A DNA stretch of 64,000 bases from Betaproteobacteria bacterium (GTDB lineage Bacteria; Pseudomonadota; Gammaproteobacteria; Burkholderiales; Burkholderiaceae_C). The notes under the pieces were generated by a model that saw only the letters and a program-made list of their open reading frames with translations, searched no databases and was not told the origin of the DNA. Of the stretch, positions 46,175 to 55,440 are shown piece by piece (position 1 is the first letter of the stretch; each line of letters begins with the position of its first letter). Both the position numbers and the translations under genes were made by a program. The stretch lies in assembly GCA_016716535.1 (NCBI GenBank), contig JADJWD010000001.1, forward strand, positions 248,001-312,000. Reading direction: 5' to 3'.

Positions 46175-47485
46175 ATGAGCAACGAAGTGCTGGGCCTCGT
46201 GGCCCTGGGCGTGCTGTTCGCGGCCATCTTCATCGGCTTTCCGATCGCCTTCACGCTCGGCTTCATGGCGCTGGCCACCGGGTTCATCGCGCTCGGGCCG
46301 GTGGTGTTCGACCTCGCCGTGCTGCAGACGTACTCGGTGATGAAGGACACGGTGCTGGCCGCGATCCCGTTCTTCCTCTTCATGGGTTTCCTGCTCGAGC
46401 AGAGCGGCATCATGGAGCGGCTCTTCACCGGCATCCAGCAGCTGCTGGCGCGGCTGAACGGCTCGCTGTACCTCGCGGTGCTGATCACCGCGACGATCTT
46501 CGCTGCCGCCACCGGCATCGTCGGCAGTTCGGTGACGCTGCTCGGCGTGATGGCCGGCCCCTCGATGATCAAGAGCGGCTACGACGTGCGGATGAGCGCC
46601 GGCGCGATCACCGCCGGCGGCACGCTCGGCATCCTCATCCCGCCGTCGGTGATGCTGATCGTCATGGGCCCGGTCGTCGGCGTGCCGGCCACCGACCTCT
46701 TCGCCGCCGCGGTGCTGCCGGGGCTGATGCTGTCGAGCATCTTCATCGTCTGGACGCTCGTGCGCTGCTGGATGAACCCGGCGCTCGGCCCGGCGCTGCC
46801 GCGCGAACTGCGGCCGAAGTCGCTCGGCCCGGTGATCGTGGATCTCGCCATCGGCGTGCTGCCGGTCATCGTCGTCATCATGGCGACGCTCGGGGTCATC
46901 CTCTTCGGCATCGCCACGCCGACCGACGCGGGCGCGATCGGCTGCGCGGCGACGTTCCTGCTGACGGTCGGCTCCGGCCGCATGAGCTGGGCGAAGCTCA
47001 AGCGCGCGGGCCTCGCGACGCTCGAGATCAGCAGCATGATCCTGCTGCTCGTCACCGCGTCGAACCTCTTCGGCTCGGTGTTCTCGCGCCTGGGCAGCGC
47101 CGACTTCCTGGCGCAGGCGCTCACGTCGCTGGCGCTGCCGCCGATGGCGATGCTGATCGTCATCCTGGCGGTGATCTTCGTGCTCGGCTGGCCGCTGGAG
47201 TGGGTGCCGATCGTGCTGATCGTGCTGCCGATCGTGCTGCCCATCGTCACTGCAGCGAAGATCGACCTCGTCTGGTTCTGCACGCTGGTGGCCGTCACGC
47301 TGCAGACGGCGTGGCTGAGCCCGCCGGTGGCGCTGTCGGCCTACTTCCTGAAGGGCGTGGTGCCACAGTGGGAACTGCGCGACATCTATGCCGGCATGGT
47401 GCAGTTCATGCTGCTGCAACTGGCGGCGGTGGCGGTCCTGCTGCTGTTTCCGAAGATCGCCACCTGGCTGCCGGGCGTGAACTGA
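46175..47485 (+). CDS. TRAP transporter large permease (DctM type)
   Basis: 436 residues with about 12 helices. Family-typical hairpins are seen at GIVGSSVTLLGVMAGPSMIK and at AGGTLGILIPPSVMLIVMGP by key residues GTLGILIPPS. The second half has ATPTDAGAIGC and LEWVPIVLIVLPIVLPIV. It carries solute and sodium across the inner membrane. It is the last gene of the IclR-controlled GMC-TRAP operon. The oxidoreductase next to it suggests an imported alcohol or hydroxy acid. Confidence 0.94.
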   Translation: MSNEVLGLVALGVLFAAIFIGFPIAFTLGFMALATGFIALGPVVFDLAVLQTYSVMKDTVLAAIPFFLFMGFLLEQSGIMERLFTGIQQLLARLNGSLYLAVLITATIFAAATGIVGSSVTLLGVMAGPSMIKSGYDVRMSAGAITAGGTLGILIPPSVMLIVMGPVVGVPATDLFAAAVLPGLMLSSIFIVWTLVRCWMNPALGPALPRELRPKSLGPVIVDLAIGVLPVIVVIMATLGVILFGIATPTDAGAIGCAATFLLTVGSGRMSWAKLKRAGLATLEISSMILLLVTASNLFGSVFSRLGSADFLAQALTSLALPPMAMLIVILAVIFVLGWPLEWVPIVLIVLPIVLPIVTAAKIDLVWFCTLVAVTLQTAWLSPPVALSAYFLKGVVPQWELRDIYAGMVQFMLLQLAAVAVLLLFPKIATWLPGVN

Positions 47486-47516
47486 CTGCCATATGGGTTG
47501 CCGTTCGGGGCGGAGC

Positions 47517-47536
47517 GGCGCCTCGTGCGCGGCGCC
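47517..47536. terminator. Weak candidate hairpin after the TRAP operon
   Basis: GGCGCC, an 8-bp loop and GGCGCC can fold into a 6-bp GC stem 31 bp after the dctM stop. There is no T-tract, so a Rho-independent terminator is doubtful. Confidence 0.2.
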
Positions 47537-47706
47537 CATTGGCACTTGAGCGTGCTCAACAACGGCGCCAACTGCCCATTTGAGCCGCCCGGGGCGTGAA
47601 TTGCTACGCCGCGCCCACGCGGCCGGGGGCTTGTGAGCGGCGTAAGCTGACCGATGGGTCATTTGGCCCTGTTGGCCGTTGTGGCCCTTTCACCCCGAGC
47701 CCACGC

Positions 47707-50085
47707 ATGATCGACACCCCTGCCCGCCCGGAAGCCCGCGTCGAGGTGCTCGTGGGTGGTGCCTGCGAACTGCACACCGCCGACGGCCGCGTGCTGCGCG
47801 GCGAGTTGCAGCCGGCGCGCGACAACGCCGAACAACTGCTCGTTCAGGCCGGCGATGCCGTCGAGCGCGTGCCGCGCGCCGACGTGCTGCTGCTGCGCCT
47901 GCCGGCGCCACGGCGCGCCGGCCCGCAGGGCGGCCGGCGCCTGGCGATGGCGCTGCCGGCGCTCGAGACGCTGACGGTCGCCTGCACCGGCACGCACAGC
48001 GCGCCGCACGGCGGCCTGTGGCTGGACGTGCAACTGCCCGACGGCGCCAACGAGAGCTGGCACGTGCCGCCGCGCGCGATGCCGCTCTTGCACTGGCTGG
48101 GCCGCACGGCGAACGCGGCGAAGACGCCGCCGCGCAACACCGCCGAGCTGTGGGCGGCGCTGGACAAGCCGCCGGCGCGCCACGCCCGGCATCTCGGCAT
48201 GGCGCTCGTCGAGGCCGGGCAGATCACGCCGCAGGCGCTGGCCAAGGCGCTCTCGGCGCAGGCCGAACGGCACGAACGCGGCGAGCCGCATCTGCTGATC
48301 GGCCAGATGCTCGTGCAGGCCGGCGCGCTCGGCCCCGAGCAACTGGCCACCGCGCTGTCGGACTGGATGGGCGTGCCGGTCGTCGACCTGCGTGAATTCG
48401 TGCCCGAGGCCGAGGCGTTGGCGCGCGTGCCGCGCGCACTGGCCGAGCGCGGCCAGGCGCTGCCGCTGGCGCTGCGCGAAGACCGCCTCGTCGTCGCGAT
48501 GGCCGATCCGTGGAACCGCGCGCTGCAAGACGAGCTGCGCTTTGCCAGCGGCGCGCGCGTGCAGCCGGTGGCTGCGGCGCCGCAGGCGCTGGCCGCGGCG
48601 CTGCTGCGTGCTTATGGCGTGGTGGTGCCGACGGCGGCCGACCTCGGCGCGCCCGCGACACCGGCGCCGACACCCGGCGACCCGACGCCGCGGGCGCCCG
48701 ACCAGGTGCCACTGCCCAGCGTCACGTTGCGTACCGGCCTGCACGAGCTGGCCGCCGAGCTGGCCAACAGCGGCAGTGCCGCCGACGATCAGGAAGCCGC
48801 CGCGAGCGAATCCGACAACACGCTCGTGCGCACGATCAATGCGCTGATCACCGAGGCGGTGCGGCTGCGCGCCTCCGACATCCACGTCGAGACCGGCACA
48901 GCGCCGAAGCCCGTGCGCGTGCGCCTGCGCGTCGACGGCGAACTCGTGCCGTGCCTCGAGCTGCCGGCGCGGCTGCGCTTTGCGATGGTGGCGCGGCTGA
49001 AGATCATGGCCGAGCTCGACATCTCCGAGCACCGCAAGCCGCAGGACGGCAAGATCGCTTTCGCGCGCTTCGGCGGCCCGAAGGTCGAGCTGCGCGTCGT
49101 CACCGTGCCGACGCACGGCGGGCTCGAAGACGTGGTGCTGCGGCTGCTGTCGGGGCTGAAGCCGATGCCGATGACCGAGATCGGCCTGGCCGAAGGCAAC
49201 CTCGCCGCGCTGCGCGAAGTGATTGCCAAGCCATACGGCCTCGTGCTGATCTGCGGCCCCACCGGCTGCGGCAAGACGACGACGCTGCACTCGGTGATGC
49301 GCGAGCTGAACACCGACCAGCGCAAGATCTGGACGGCCGAGGACCCCGTCGAGATCGAGCAGGAAGGCCTGCGCCAGGTGCAGGTGAACCCGCGCATCGG
49401 CTGGACGTTTGCCGCGGCGATGCGCACCTTCCTGCGCGCCGACCCCGACGTGGTGATGATCGGCGAGATGCGCGACGAGGAGACCGCGCGCATCGCCGTC
49501 GAGGCGTCGCTGACCGGCCACCTCGTGCTCTCGACGCTGCACACGAACTCGGCGCCGGAGAGCATCACGCGCCTGCTGGAAATGGGCCTCGACCCGTTCA
49601 TGTTCTCGGATTCGCTGCTGGCGATCCTGGCGCAGCGGCTCGTGCGGCGCTTGTGCCCGCACTGCCGCGTCGCCGAGCCGATGCACGCCGAGGCGCTGCG
49701 CGCGCTGGCCGAGGAGTACCGGGCCAGCGCCATCGGCAATGGTGGCAGCCGCGGCAGCCACGGCCCCGGCGTCGACGAGATCGTCGCGCGCTGGCAGGAC
49801 GACTACGGCATCCGCGAGGGCGCCGACGCCGGCCGCGTGCGCACCTGGCGCCACCAGGGCTGCGTGCACTGCGACCACCACGGCTACCGCGGCCGCCTCG
49901 GCCTGCACGAGCTGATGCGCGCCGACGAGCCGCTGCGCGAAAGCATCCGCCGCCGCGCGCCGGCCTCCGAACTGCAAGCCGGTGCGCTGCAAGCGGGCAT
50001 GCGCACGCTGCGCCAGGACGGCATCGAGAAGATGCTGCAAGGCCTGACCGACCTGCCCGAAGTCATCGCTGCGAGCAATCAATGA
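47707..50085 (+). CDS. GspE/PilB/MshE-type secretion or pilus ATPase (orphan)
   Basis: 792 residues. Residues about 162-225 hold two MshEN-like repeats (HLGMALVEAGQITPQALAKA and LIGQMLVQAGALGPEQL); in MshE and related ATPases this domain binds cyclic di-GMP, though here the leading Arg of each motif is absent. The ATPase part has the Asp-box, Walker A GPTGCGKTTT (517 on), Walker B VVMIGEMRDEET and the zinc-ribbon pairs CPHC and CVHC. Such ATPases power type II secretion or type IV pilus assembly. No gspF, pilC, secretin or pilin genes lie nearby, and the following gene overlaps by ATGA. Confidence 0.9.
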   Translation: MIDTPARPEARVEVLVGGACELHTADGRVLRGELQPARDNAEQLLVQAGDAVERVPRADVLLLRLPAPRRAGPQGGRRLAMALPALETLTVACTGTHSAPHGGLWLDVQLPDGANESWHVPPRAMPLLHWLGRTANAAKTPPRNTAELWAALDKPPARHARHLGMALVEAGQITPQALAKALSAQAERHERGEPHLLIGQMLVQAGALGPEQLATALSDWMGVPVVDLREFVPEAEALARVPRALAERGQALPLALREDRLVVAMADPWNRALQDELRFASGARVQPVAAAPQALAAALLRAYGVVVPTAADLGAPATPAPTPGDPTPRAPDQVPLPSVTLRTGLHELAAELANSGSAADDQEAAASESDNTLVRTINALITEAVRLRASDIHVETGTAPKPVRVRLRVDGELVPCLELPARLRFAMVARLKIMAELDISEHRKPQDGKIAFARFGGPKVELRVVTVPTHGGLEDVVLRLLSGLKPMPMTEIGLAEGNLAALREVIAKPYGLVLICGPTGCGKTTTLHSVMRELNTDQRKIWTAEDPVEIEQEGLRQVQVNPRIGWTFAAAMRTFLRADPDVVMIGEMRDEETARIAVEASLTGHLVLSTLHTNSAPESITRLLEMGLDPFMFSDSLLAILAQRLVRRLCPHCRVAEPMHAEALRALAEEYRASAIGNGGSRGSHGPGVDEIVARWQDDYGIREGADAGRVRTWRHQGCVHCDHHGYRGRLGLHELMRADEPLRESIRRRAPASELQAGALQAGMRTLRQDGIEKMLQGLTDLPEVIAASNQ

Positions 50086-50813
50086 AAGTGCCCACCCTCC
50101 GCGCTGTCTACCTCACCGACATGGCCGAAGACCGAGAAGGACGCGATGCATCGGAGCCACAGCTCCGGGCCGCGGCCGGCGCGCAGGTGCGGCCGCTGCC
50201 GCTGGCTTCGCAGCCATCGATGCAGACGCATGCGCCGCTGCCGCTTCTGGCGGCGATCGGCGAACGTGTGGCGGCGACCGCGGCGCGCATGCAGGCTGCG
50301 GCCGCGGGCGAAGCACCGCCGCCGGCCGCCGGCGGTGGCCTGTCGGAGCCTGAACAGCTCGAGCGCTTCGGCCTGCAATTGCAGGAGCTGGCGCAAGTGG
50401 CGGCGCGCGCGCAGCAGCTGCGCCACGAGACGGTGGACCTCGGCCTCGCGCTCGTGCAGACGGTGGCCGAATGGAGCGCCGAGGCCAACCGCCTGGGCGT
50501 CGAACTGCACGGCCCGGCGTGCAGCGAACCGGTGCACACCAACCCGGCGGCGCTGAAGCACCTGCTCGACCTGATGGTCGAACACGCGCTGCAGCAAGGC
50601 AGCGCGGTGCGGCTCGAAGTCGAGCCGCCGCTGCTCGGCGACGGCGTCAACATCGTCGCCGTCGTCAGCAGCGAGCCCGCGTCGCAATGCCCCGAGCGCG
50701 ACACGTTCGCCTGGACGACGCTGCAGTGGTTCGCCCGCGCGCTGGGCCTGAGCCCGGTGCGCGAGGTGGTGCAGCGTGGCGAGCGGCTGACGCTGTTGTT
50801 GCCGCGGGGGTGA
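50082..50813 (+). CDS. Hypothetical protein with degenerate histidine-kinase ATPase-like region
   Basis: 243 residues. The N-terminal 90 residues are low-complexity Ala/Pro. Then come a helical segment (LERFGLQLQELAQVAARAQQ) and a region laid out like a GHKL ATPase: NPAALKHLLDLMVEHALQQG sits where the N-box would be but lacks both conserved Asn, and AVVSSEP and FARALGLSP occupy the G-box area. ATP binding is therefore doubtful. The start overlaps the ATPase stop (ATGA), suggesting a partner of that protein. Function unknown. Confidence 0.65.
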   Translation: MKVPTLRAVYLTDMAEDREGRDASEPQLRAAAGAQVRPLPLASQPSMQTHAPLPLLAAIGERVAATAARMQAAAAGEAPPPAAGGGLSEPEQLERFGLQLQELAQVAARAQQLRHETVDLGLALVQTVAEWSAEANRLGVELHGPACSEPVHTNPAALKHLLDLMVEHALQQGSAVRLEVEPPLLGDGVNIVAVVSSEPASQCPERDTFAWTTLQWFARALGLSPVREVVQRGERLTLLLPRG

Positions 50814-50901
50814 AAGCCTTACGCCCACGGCGCTGCCAAGCAAGGCCACCGCACCCGAAGACCTAACTCCGCACCTATAACGTCTCCCGGCGACGGAGCA
50901 G

Positions 50902-53900
50902 TTACCTCCCCGCCGCCACAACGACCCCCTTGAACTGCCCCGCCCGCGCCACCCGCTCCGGCGCCGGGTAGCGCGCGGCATCCAGCCGGTGCAGCAGCTC
51001 CGCCTCGCGCGTGCGGGCCAGCGCCACGTTCGCCAGCTTCACGTGCCCGAAGCCGCGCATCGCGAGCGGCACCTGCGCGACCTGCACCGCCAGCGGCAGC
51101 CTGTCGGCTGAGAGCTGCGGCAACAACTCGGCCACGCGCGCCTCGAAGCGATCGATCAACTCGCGCTCCATGCGCCGCTCGGCGGTGCGGCCGAAGACGT
51201 CGAGCGGCGTGCCGCGCAGCCGCTTGCCGCGCGCCAGCCATTTCATCGCCGGCAGCAGCCAGCGGCCGAGCATCACCTTCTTCGGCGGCTCGCCGTTCGG
51301 CCCCGGCTTGGCCAGGATCGGCGGCGCCATGTGGAACTCGAGGCGCAGGTCGCCTTCGAACTGCTCGCGCAACTGGCGCTCGAACTGGCCGTCGGTGAAG
51401 AGCCGCGCGACTTCGTATTCGTCCTTGTAGGCCATCAGCTTGGAAAGGCTCATCGCCACCGCGCGCGTGAACGGCAGCGTGGCATCGGCACCGAGCTGAC
51501 GCTCACGCTCGCGCGCCGCCGCAACGGTCCTTCGATATCGCGCCGCCCACGCCGCGTCCTGCCACGCAGTGAGCTGCGCCGCGTGGCGCTCGATCAGCGC
51601 TTCGAGCGTCTCCTCGGGCACCGGCTCGTCGGCATGCCCTTCGCGCAGCCGCTCGCAGGCGGCCGGGTCGGCGGCGGCCAGCCGGCCGAGCGCAAACGCG
51701 AGCTTGTTCGCCTCCACCGCCACGCCGTTCAGCTCGACCGCCCGCTCGAGCGCCGGCAGGCTCACCGGCACCAGGCCGCGCTGCCACGCGAAGCCGAGCG
51801 CCAGCACGTTGGCCGTCACCGTGTCGCCGAGGAAGTCGGTGGCCAGCGCCTGCGCATCGAAGGTCTCGACACGCTCGGCGCCAGCGGCGAAGCGCAGCTT
51901 CTCCAGCATCGCCGCCACGCGCAGGTCGGCGTCGGGGTTGCGCACGCTCTCGGCCACCGGCATCGGGTGCTCGTTGGCGAGGATGCGCGTGCGGCCGTGC
52001 CGCACCGTGTTCAGCGCCTCGGGGCTGGCACCGACGACGAGGTCGCAGGCGAGGATGGCGTCGGCCTGCTGCGCGTCGATGCGCACCTGGTTCAGCCGCT
52101 CGGGCCGGTCCGCCAGGCGCACGAACGACAGCACCGCGCCGCCCTTCTGCGCGAAGCCCATGAAGTCGAGCACGCTGGCGGCAAAGCCGTCCAGGTGCGC
52201 GGCCATCGCGGTGAGCGCTCCCACCGTGACGACGCCGGTGCCGCCGACGCCGGTGACGAGCAGGTCGTAGGGCCCCGTCCACGGCCACGGCGCGGGCAGC
52301 GGCAGCGCGGCGACTGCGCGCTCGAAGGCACCGCGGTCGCGGCCGAGGATGCCGGAGTGCTTGCGCGGCTTGCCGCCCGTGACGCTGACGAAGCTCGGGC
52401 AGAAGCCCTTGGCGCAGGAATAGTCCTTGTTGCACGCCGTCTGGTCGATGCGCCGCTTGCGGCCGAAGGCCGTCTCGTGCGGCAGCACGGCGACGCAGTT
52501 GCTCTGCTGGCCGCAGTCGCCGCAGCCCTCGCAGACGGCCTCGTTGATGAAGAGGCGCCGCGGCGGATCCACGAGTTCACCCTTCTTGCGCCGGCGCCGC
52601 TTCTCGGCCGCGCAGGTCTGCTCGTAGATGAGCACCGTCACGCCGGCCGTGGCGCGCAGCTCGCGCTGCACGGCGTCGAGCTCGTCGCGGCCGTGGAACG
52701 TGGTGCCGGCGGGGAATCGGCTCTTGATCGCGTCGTACTTGCCAATGTCGTCGGAGAGCACCGCCACGCGCTTGACGCCCTCGCTTTCCACCTGGCGCGC
52801 GATGGCGTCGACGCTGATCACGCCATCGACCGGCTGGCCGCCAGTCATCGCCACCGCGTCGTTGAAGAGGATCTTGTAGGTCAGCGTCGCCTTCGCCGCG
52901 ACGGCCTGACGGATCGCGAGGTAGCCCGAGTGGTAGTAGGTGCCGTCGCCGAGGTTCTGGAAGATGTGCGGCACCTTCGTGAACATCGAGTGGCTGACCC
53001 AGTCGACGCCCTCGCCGCCCATCTGGATCAGGCCCGCGGTGCTGCGGTCCATCCAGCTGGCCATGAAGTGGCAGCCGATGCCGGCCGAGGCGCGCGAGCC
53101 CTCGGGCACCTTCGTGCTCGTGTTGTGCGGGCAGCCGGCGCAGAAGTAGGGCTGGCGCTTCACCGCGTCGCCGGCGTTGCTGAGCAGCTCGGGCGGCGTG
53201 AAGTCGCGCACGTGGTGGCGGCGGTCGAGCGCGGCGTCATGCGCGGCCAGCCACGCGGCGACGAGTTCGATCAACCGCGAAGGCCGCAGCTCGCCGGCCG
53301 GCGAGACGAGCGGCCGGCCGGCCTCATCGGTCTTGCCGAGCACGCGCGGCCGCGCGCCAGCCGGCGCGTTGTAGAAAAGCTCCTTGATCTGCCGCTCGAC
53401 GAGCGGCCCCTTCTCCTCGATGACGAGCACCTGCTCGAGCCCTGCGGCGAAGGCGCGCATGCGCGTCGTCTCGATCGGATAGGTGAGCCCGAGTTTCAGC
53501 ACGCGCACGCCGTGTTCGGCAAGCTGCGCGGGCGTGATCTCGAGCCGCCGGAGCACCTCCATGAAGTCGAGGTGCGCCTTGCCGGCGGTGACGATGCCCA
53601 CCCGCGCGCGCGGCGCGACGACGATCTCGCGGTCGATCGAATTGACACGCGCGAACGCCGCCACCGCCGCGAGCTTGTCGAGCGCGCGCGTCTCGATGCC
53701 GAGCGATGGCAGGTCGGGCCAGCGGTAGTGCAGCCCGTCGGCCGGCGGCGCGTGCCCCGTAGCGGCGCGCACCGCGTCGGCGCCTTGCCACGCGGCGGCG
53801 CGCGCGTGGATCGCGTCGAGGTCCACCGTCGCGGCGCTCTCCACCACTTCCGACAACGCGGTGAAGCCGACCCAGTTGCCGCTGTAGCGGCTGAGTGCAT

Positions 53901-54510
53901 AGCCGTAGAGGCCGAATTCGATCAGGTCGGCGACGTTGGCCGGCGACAGCACCGGCATGTGCCAGGCCTGGAACGCGAAGTCGCTCTGGTGCGGCATCGA
54001 AGACGACACGCAGCCGTGGTCGTCGCCGGCCACGACGAGCACGCCGCCCTTCGGCGAGCTGCCATAGGCGTTGCCGTGCTTGATCGCGTCGCCGGCACGA
54101 TCGACGCCCGGGCCCTTGCCGTACCACATCGCAAAGACGGCGTCGCAGTCGCGCTCGGGGTCGCTCTCGACGCGCTGCGTGCCGAGCACCGCGGTGGCGC
54201 CGAGCTCCTCGTTGATCGCCGGCAGGAAGCGGATGCCGCGCTCGGTGAGCTTCGCGCCTGCGCGCCACACCGCCTGGTCCACCGCGCCGAGCGGCGAGCC
54301 ACGGTAGCCGCTGATGAAGCCGCGCGTGTTCAGCCCGGCGGCCGCATCGCGCGCGCGCTGCATCAGGAGGATGCGCACCAGCGCCTGCGTGCCGGTGAGG
54401 TAGACGGTGCCGCGCTCGGCCCACAGCGCGTCGGCGAGTTGGGCGTGCGGGCGGGCCAACTCGGAAACGCCCGAAGCACGATGAGCGATCTCGGCGTTGG
54501 CAGCGGTCAT
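50902..54510 (-). CDS. Fused indolepyruvate:ferredoxin oxidoreductase (IorA-IorB)
   Basis: 1202 residues. The N-terminal pyrimidine-binding part has GFISGYRGSPLGAVDQ. The TPP-binding part has FCAGCPHNTSTKVPEGS and GIGCHFMASWMD. An iron-sulfur cluster motif follows (CEGCGDCGQQSNC, then NKDYSCAKGFCP). The gamma-type domain starts VTGVGGTGVVTVGAL near residue 730. The enzyme oxidatively decarboxylates aryl or branched 2-oxo acids to acyl-CoA in aromatic and branched amino acid breakdown. ATG is preceded by GGAGAC. It is divergent from an Lrp gene, a frequent pairing. Confidence 0.93.
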   Translation of the reverse strand: MTAANAEIAHRASGVSELARPHAQLADALWAERGTVYLTGTQALVRILLMQRARDAAAGLNTRGFISGYRGSPLGAVDQAVWRAGAKLTERGIRFLPAINEELGATAVLGTQRVESDPERDCDAVFAMWYGKGPGVDRAGDAIKHGNAYGSSPKGGVLVVAGDDHGCVSSSMPHQSDFAFQAWHMPVLSPANVADLIEFGLYGYALSRYSGNWVGFTALSEVVESAATVDLDAIHARAAAWQGADAVRAATGHAPPADGLHYRWPDLPSLGIETRALDKLAAVAAFARVNSIDREIVVAPRARVGIVTAGKAHLDFMEVLRRLEITPAQLAEHGVRVLKLGLTYPIETTRMRAFAAGLEQVLVIEEKGPLVERQIKELFYNAPAGARPRVLGKTDEAGRPLVSPAGELRPSRLIELVAAWLAAHDAALDRRHHVRDFTPPELLSNAGDAVKRQPYFCAGCPHNTSTKVPEGSRASAGIGCHFMASWMDRSTAGLIQMGGEGVDWVSHSMFTKVPHIFQNLGDGTYYHSGYLAIRQAVAAKATLTYKILFNDAVAMTGGQPVDGVISVDAIARQVESEGVKRVAVLSDDIGKYDAIKSRFPAGTTFHGRDELDAVQRELRATAGVTVLIYEQTCAAEKRRRRKKGELVDPPRRLFINEAVCEGCGDCGQQSNCVAVLPHETAFGRKRRIDQTACNKDYSCAKGFCPSFVSVTGGKPRKHSGILGRDRGAFERAVAALPLPAPWPWTGPYDLLVTGVGGTGVVTVGALTAMAAHLDGFAASVLDFMGFAQKGGAVLSFVRLADRPERLNQVRIDAQQADAILACDLVVGASPEALNTVRHGRTRILANEHPMPVAESVRNPDADLRVAAMLEKLRFAAGAERVETFDAQALATDFLGDTVTANVLALGFAWQRGLVPVSLPALERAVELNGVAVEANKLAFALGRLAAADPAACERLREGHADEPVPEETLEALIERHAAQLTAWQDAAWAARYRRTVAAARERERQLGADATLPFTRAVAMSLSKLMAYKDEYEVARLFTDGQFERQLREQFEGDLRLEFHMAPPILAKPGPNGEPPKKVMLGRWLLPAMKWLARGKRLRGTPLDVFGRTAERRMERELIDRFEARVAELLPQLSADRLPLAVQVAQVPLAMRGFGHVKLANVALARTREAELLHRLDAARYPAPERVARAGQFKGVVVAAGR

Positions 54511-54631
54511 GGCGGTCTCCGGCAGGTCGCGGGCAACGTGGCGCGGCAGGTTATCCGCGCAAACGCAGAATAGGCTGTCCGAATCACCCTGCCGGCGACC
54601 GGATCGCAGCAAATCCTTCGCCTAAATAACC

Positions 54632-55171
54632 ATGTCCGAGAAGAACAGCCTGAACGGCCTCGACACGCCGCTGGACCGCTACAGCCTCGCGATCCTCGCC
54701 GAGCTTCTGCGCGACGCGCGCCAGACGATCCAGCAGATCGCCGACAAGGTGGGCCTGTCGGCCAGCCCCTGCTGGAAGCGCATCAAGGACATGGAGGCCG
54801 CCGGCGTCATCCGCGGCTACACGGCGATCGTCGACACCGAAAAAGTGGGCCTCGGCCTGCGCGTCATCGTCGAGGCGAACATGGCGCAGCACAGCGAGAC
54901 GACGGTGCGTCAGTTCGAGCGCGCGGTGGCCGCCGCCGCGCCGATCGTGCAATGCCACGCCACCACCGGCGAGAGCGACTACGTGATGAGCGTGCTCGTG
55001 CCCGACATCAAGCGCTACGAGCAACTGCTGCACGACACGATGTTCAAGCTGCCCGGCATCACGCACGTGCGCAGCGCCATCGTGCTCAAGGAGATCAAGA
55101 GCGAGATGCGGCTGGCGCTGCCGGAGGGCAGCCTGACCTCGGCGCGCAGGGGGCGGCGGGGCCGGGTCTGA
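54632..55171 (+). CDS. Lrp/AsnC family transcriptional regulator
   Basis: 179 residues. The HTH is at about 20-65 (TIQQIADKVGLSASPCWKRI) and the RAM effector-binding domain at about 80-160 (VQCHATTGESDYVMSVLVPD by key residues HATTGESDYVMSV). A basic tail (SARRGRRGRV) ends the protein. These regulators sense amino acids; with the divergent oxidoreductase across a 121-bp gap, control of aromatic or branched amino acid breakdown is likely. No ribosome site is visible before the ATG. Confidence 0.93.
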   Translation: MSEKNSLNGLDTPLDRYSLAILAELLRDARQTIQQIADKVGLSASPCWKRIKDMEAAGVIRGYTAIVDTEKVGLGLRVIVEANMAQHSETTVRQFERAVAAAAPIVQCHATTGESDYVMSVLVPDIKRYEQLLHDTMFKLPGITHVRSAIVLKEIKSEMRLALPEGSLTSARRGRRGRV

Positions 55172-55248
55172 GGCGCGCACGTCGCAGCGGCTTTCGGGCA
55201 AACTGGCCCGCCAGCGAGTGCCCGCAGGCCCCGTGCCTGTCCGGGCCC

Positions 55249-55308
<60 letters not shown>

Positions 55309-55440
55309 TGCTCGCCCCGGGACGCCGGCGGGTCCTGAAATTGCGACGAAACCGCGCCGAAGGATTTCCGGTCCTCGGGCCGCCGCGGTCTCGAGCCGGG
55401 GCCGATGCCGACCGGCGTGCTCGCCGGCTACGATGGCTGG

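Noticed and set aside
47540..47560. TGGCAC...GC as a sigma-54 promoter upstream of the GspE-type ATPase
   Set aside because: The GG to GC distance is off by one from the strict 10-bp spacing and the -12 TTGC element is missing.
51331..54573. Long plus-strand open frame opposite the indolepyruvate oxidoreductase
   Set aside because: Low-complexity Arg/Ala/Val/His composition, no recognisable fold and no ribosome site. The minus strand carries an unmistakable enzyme.
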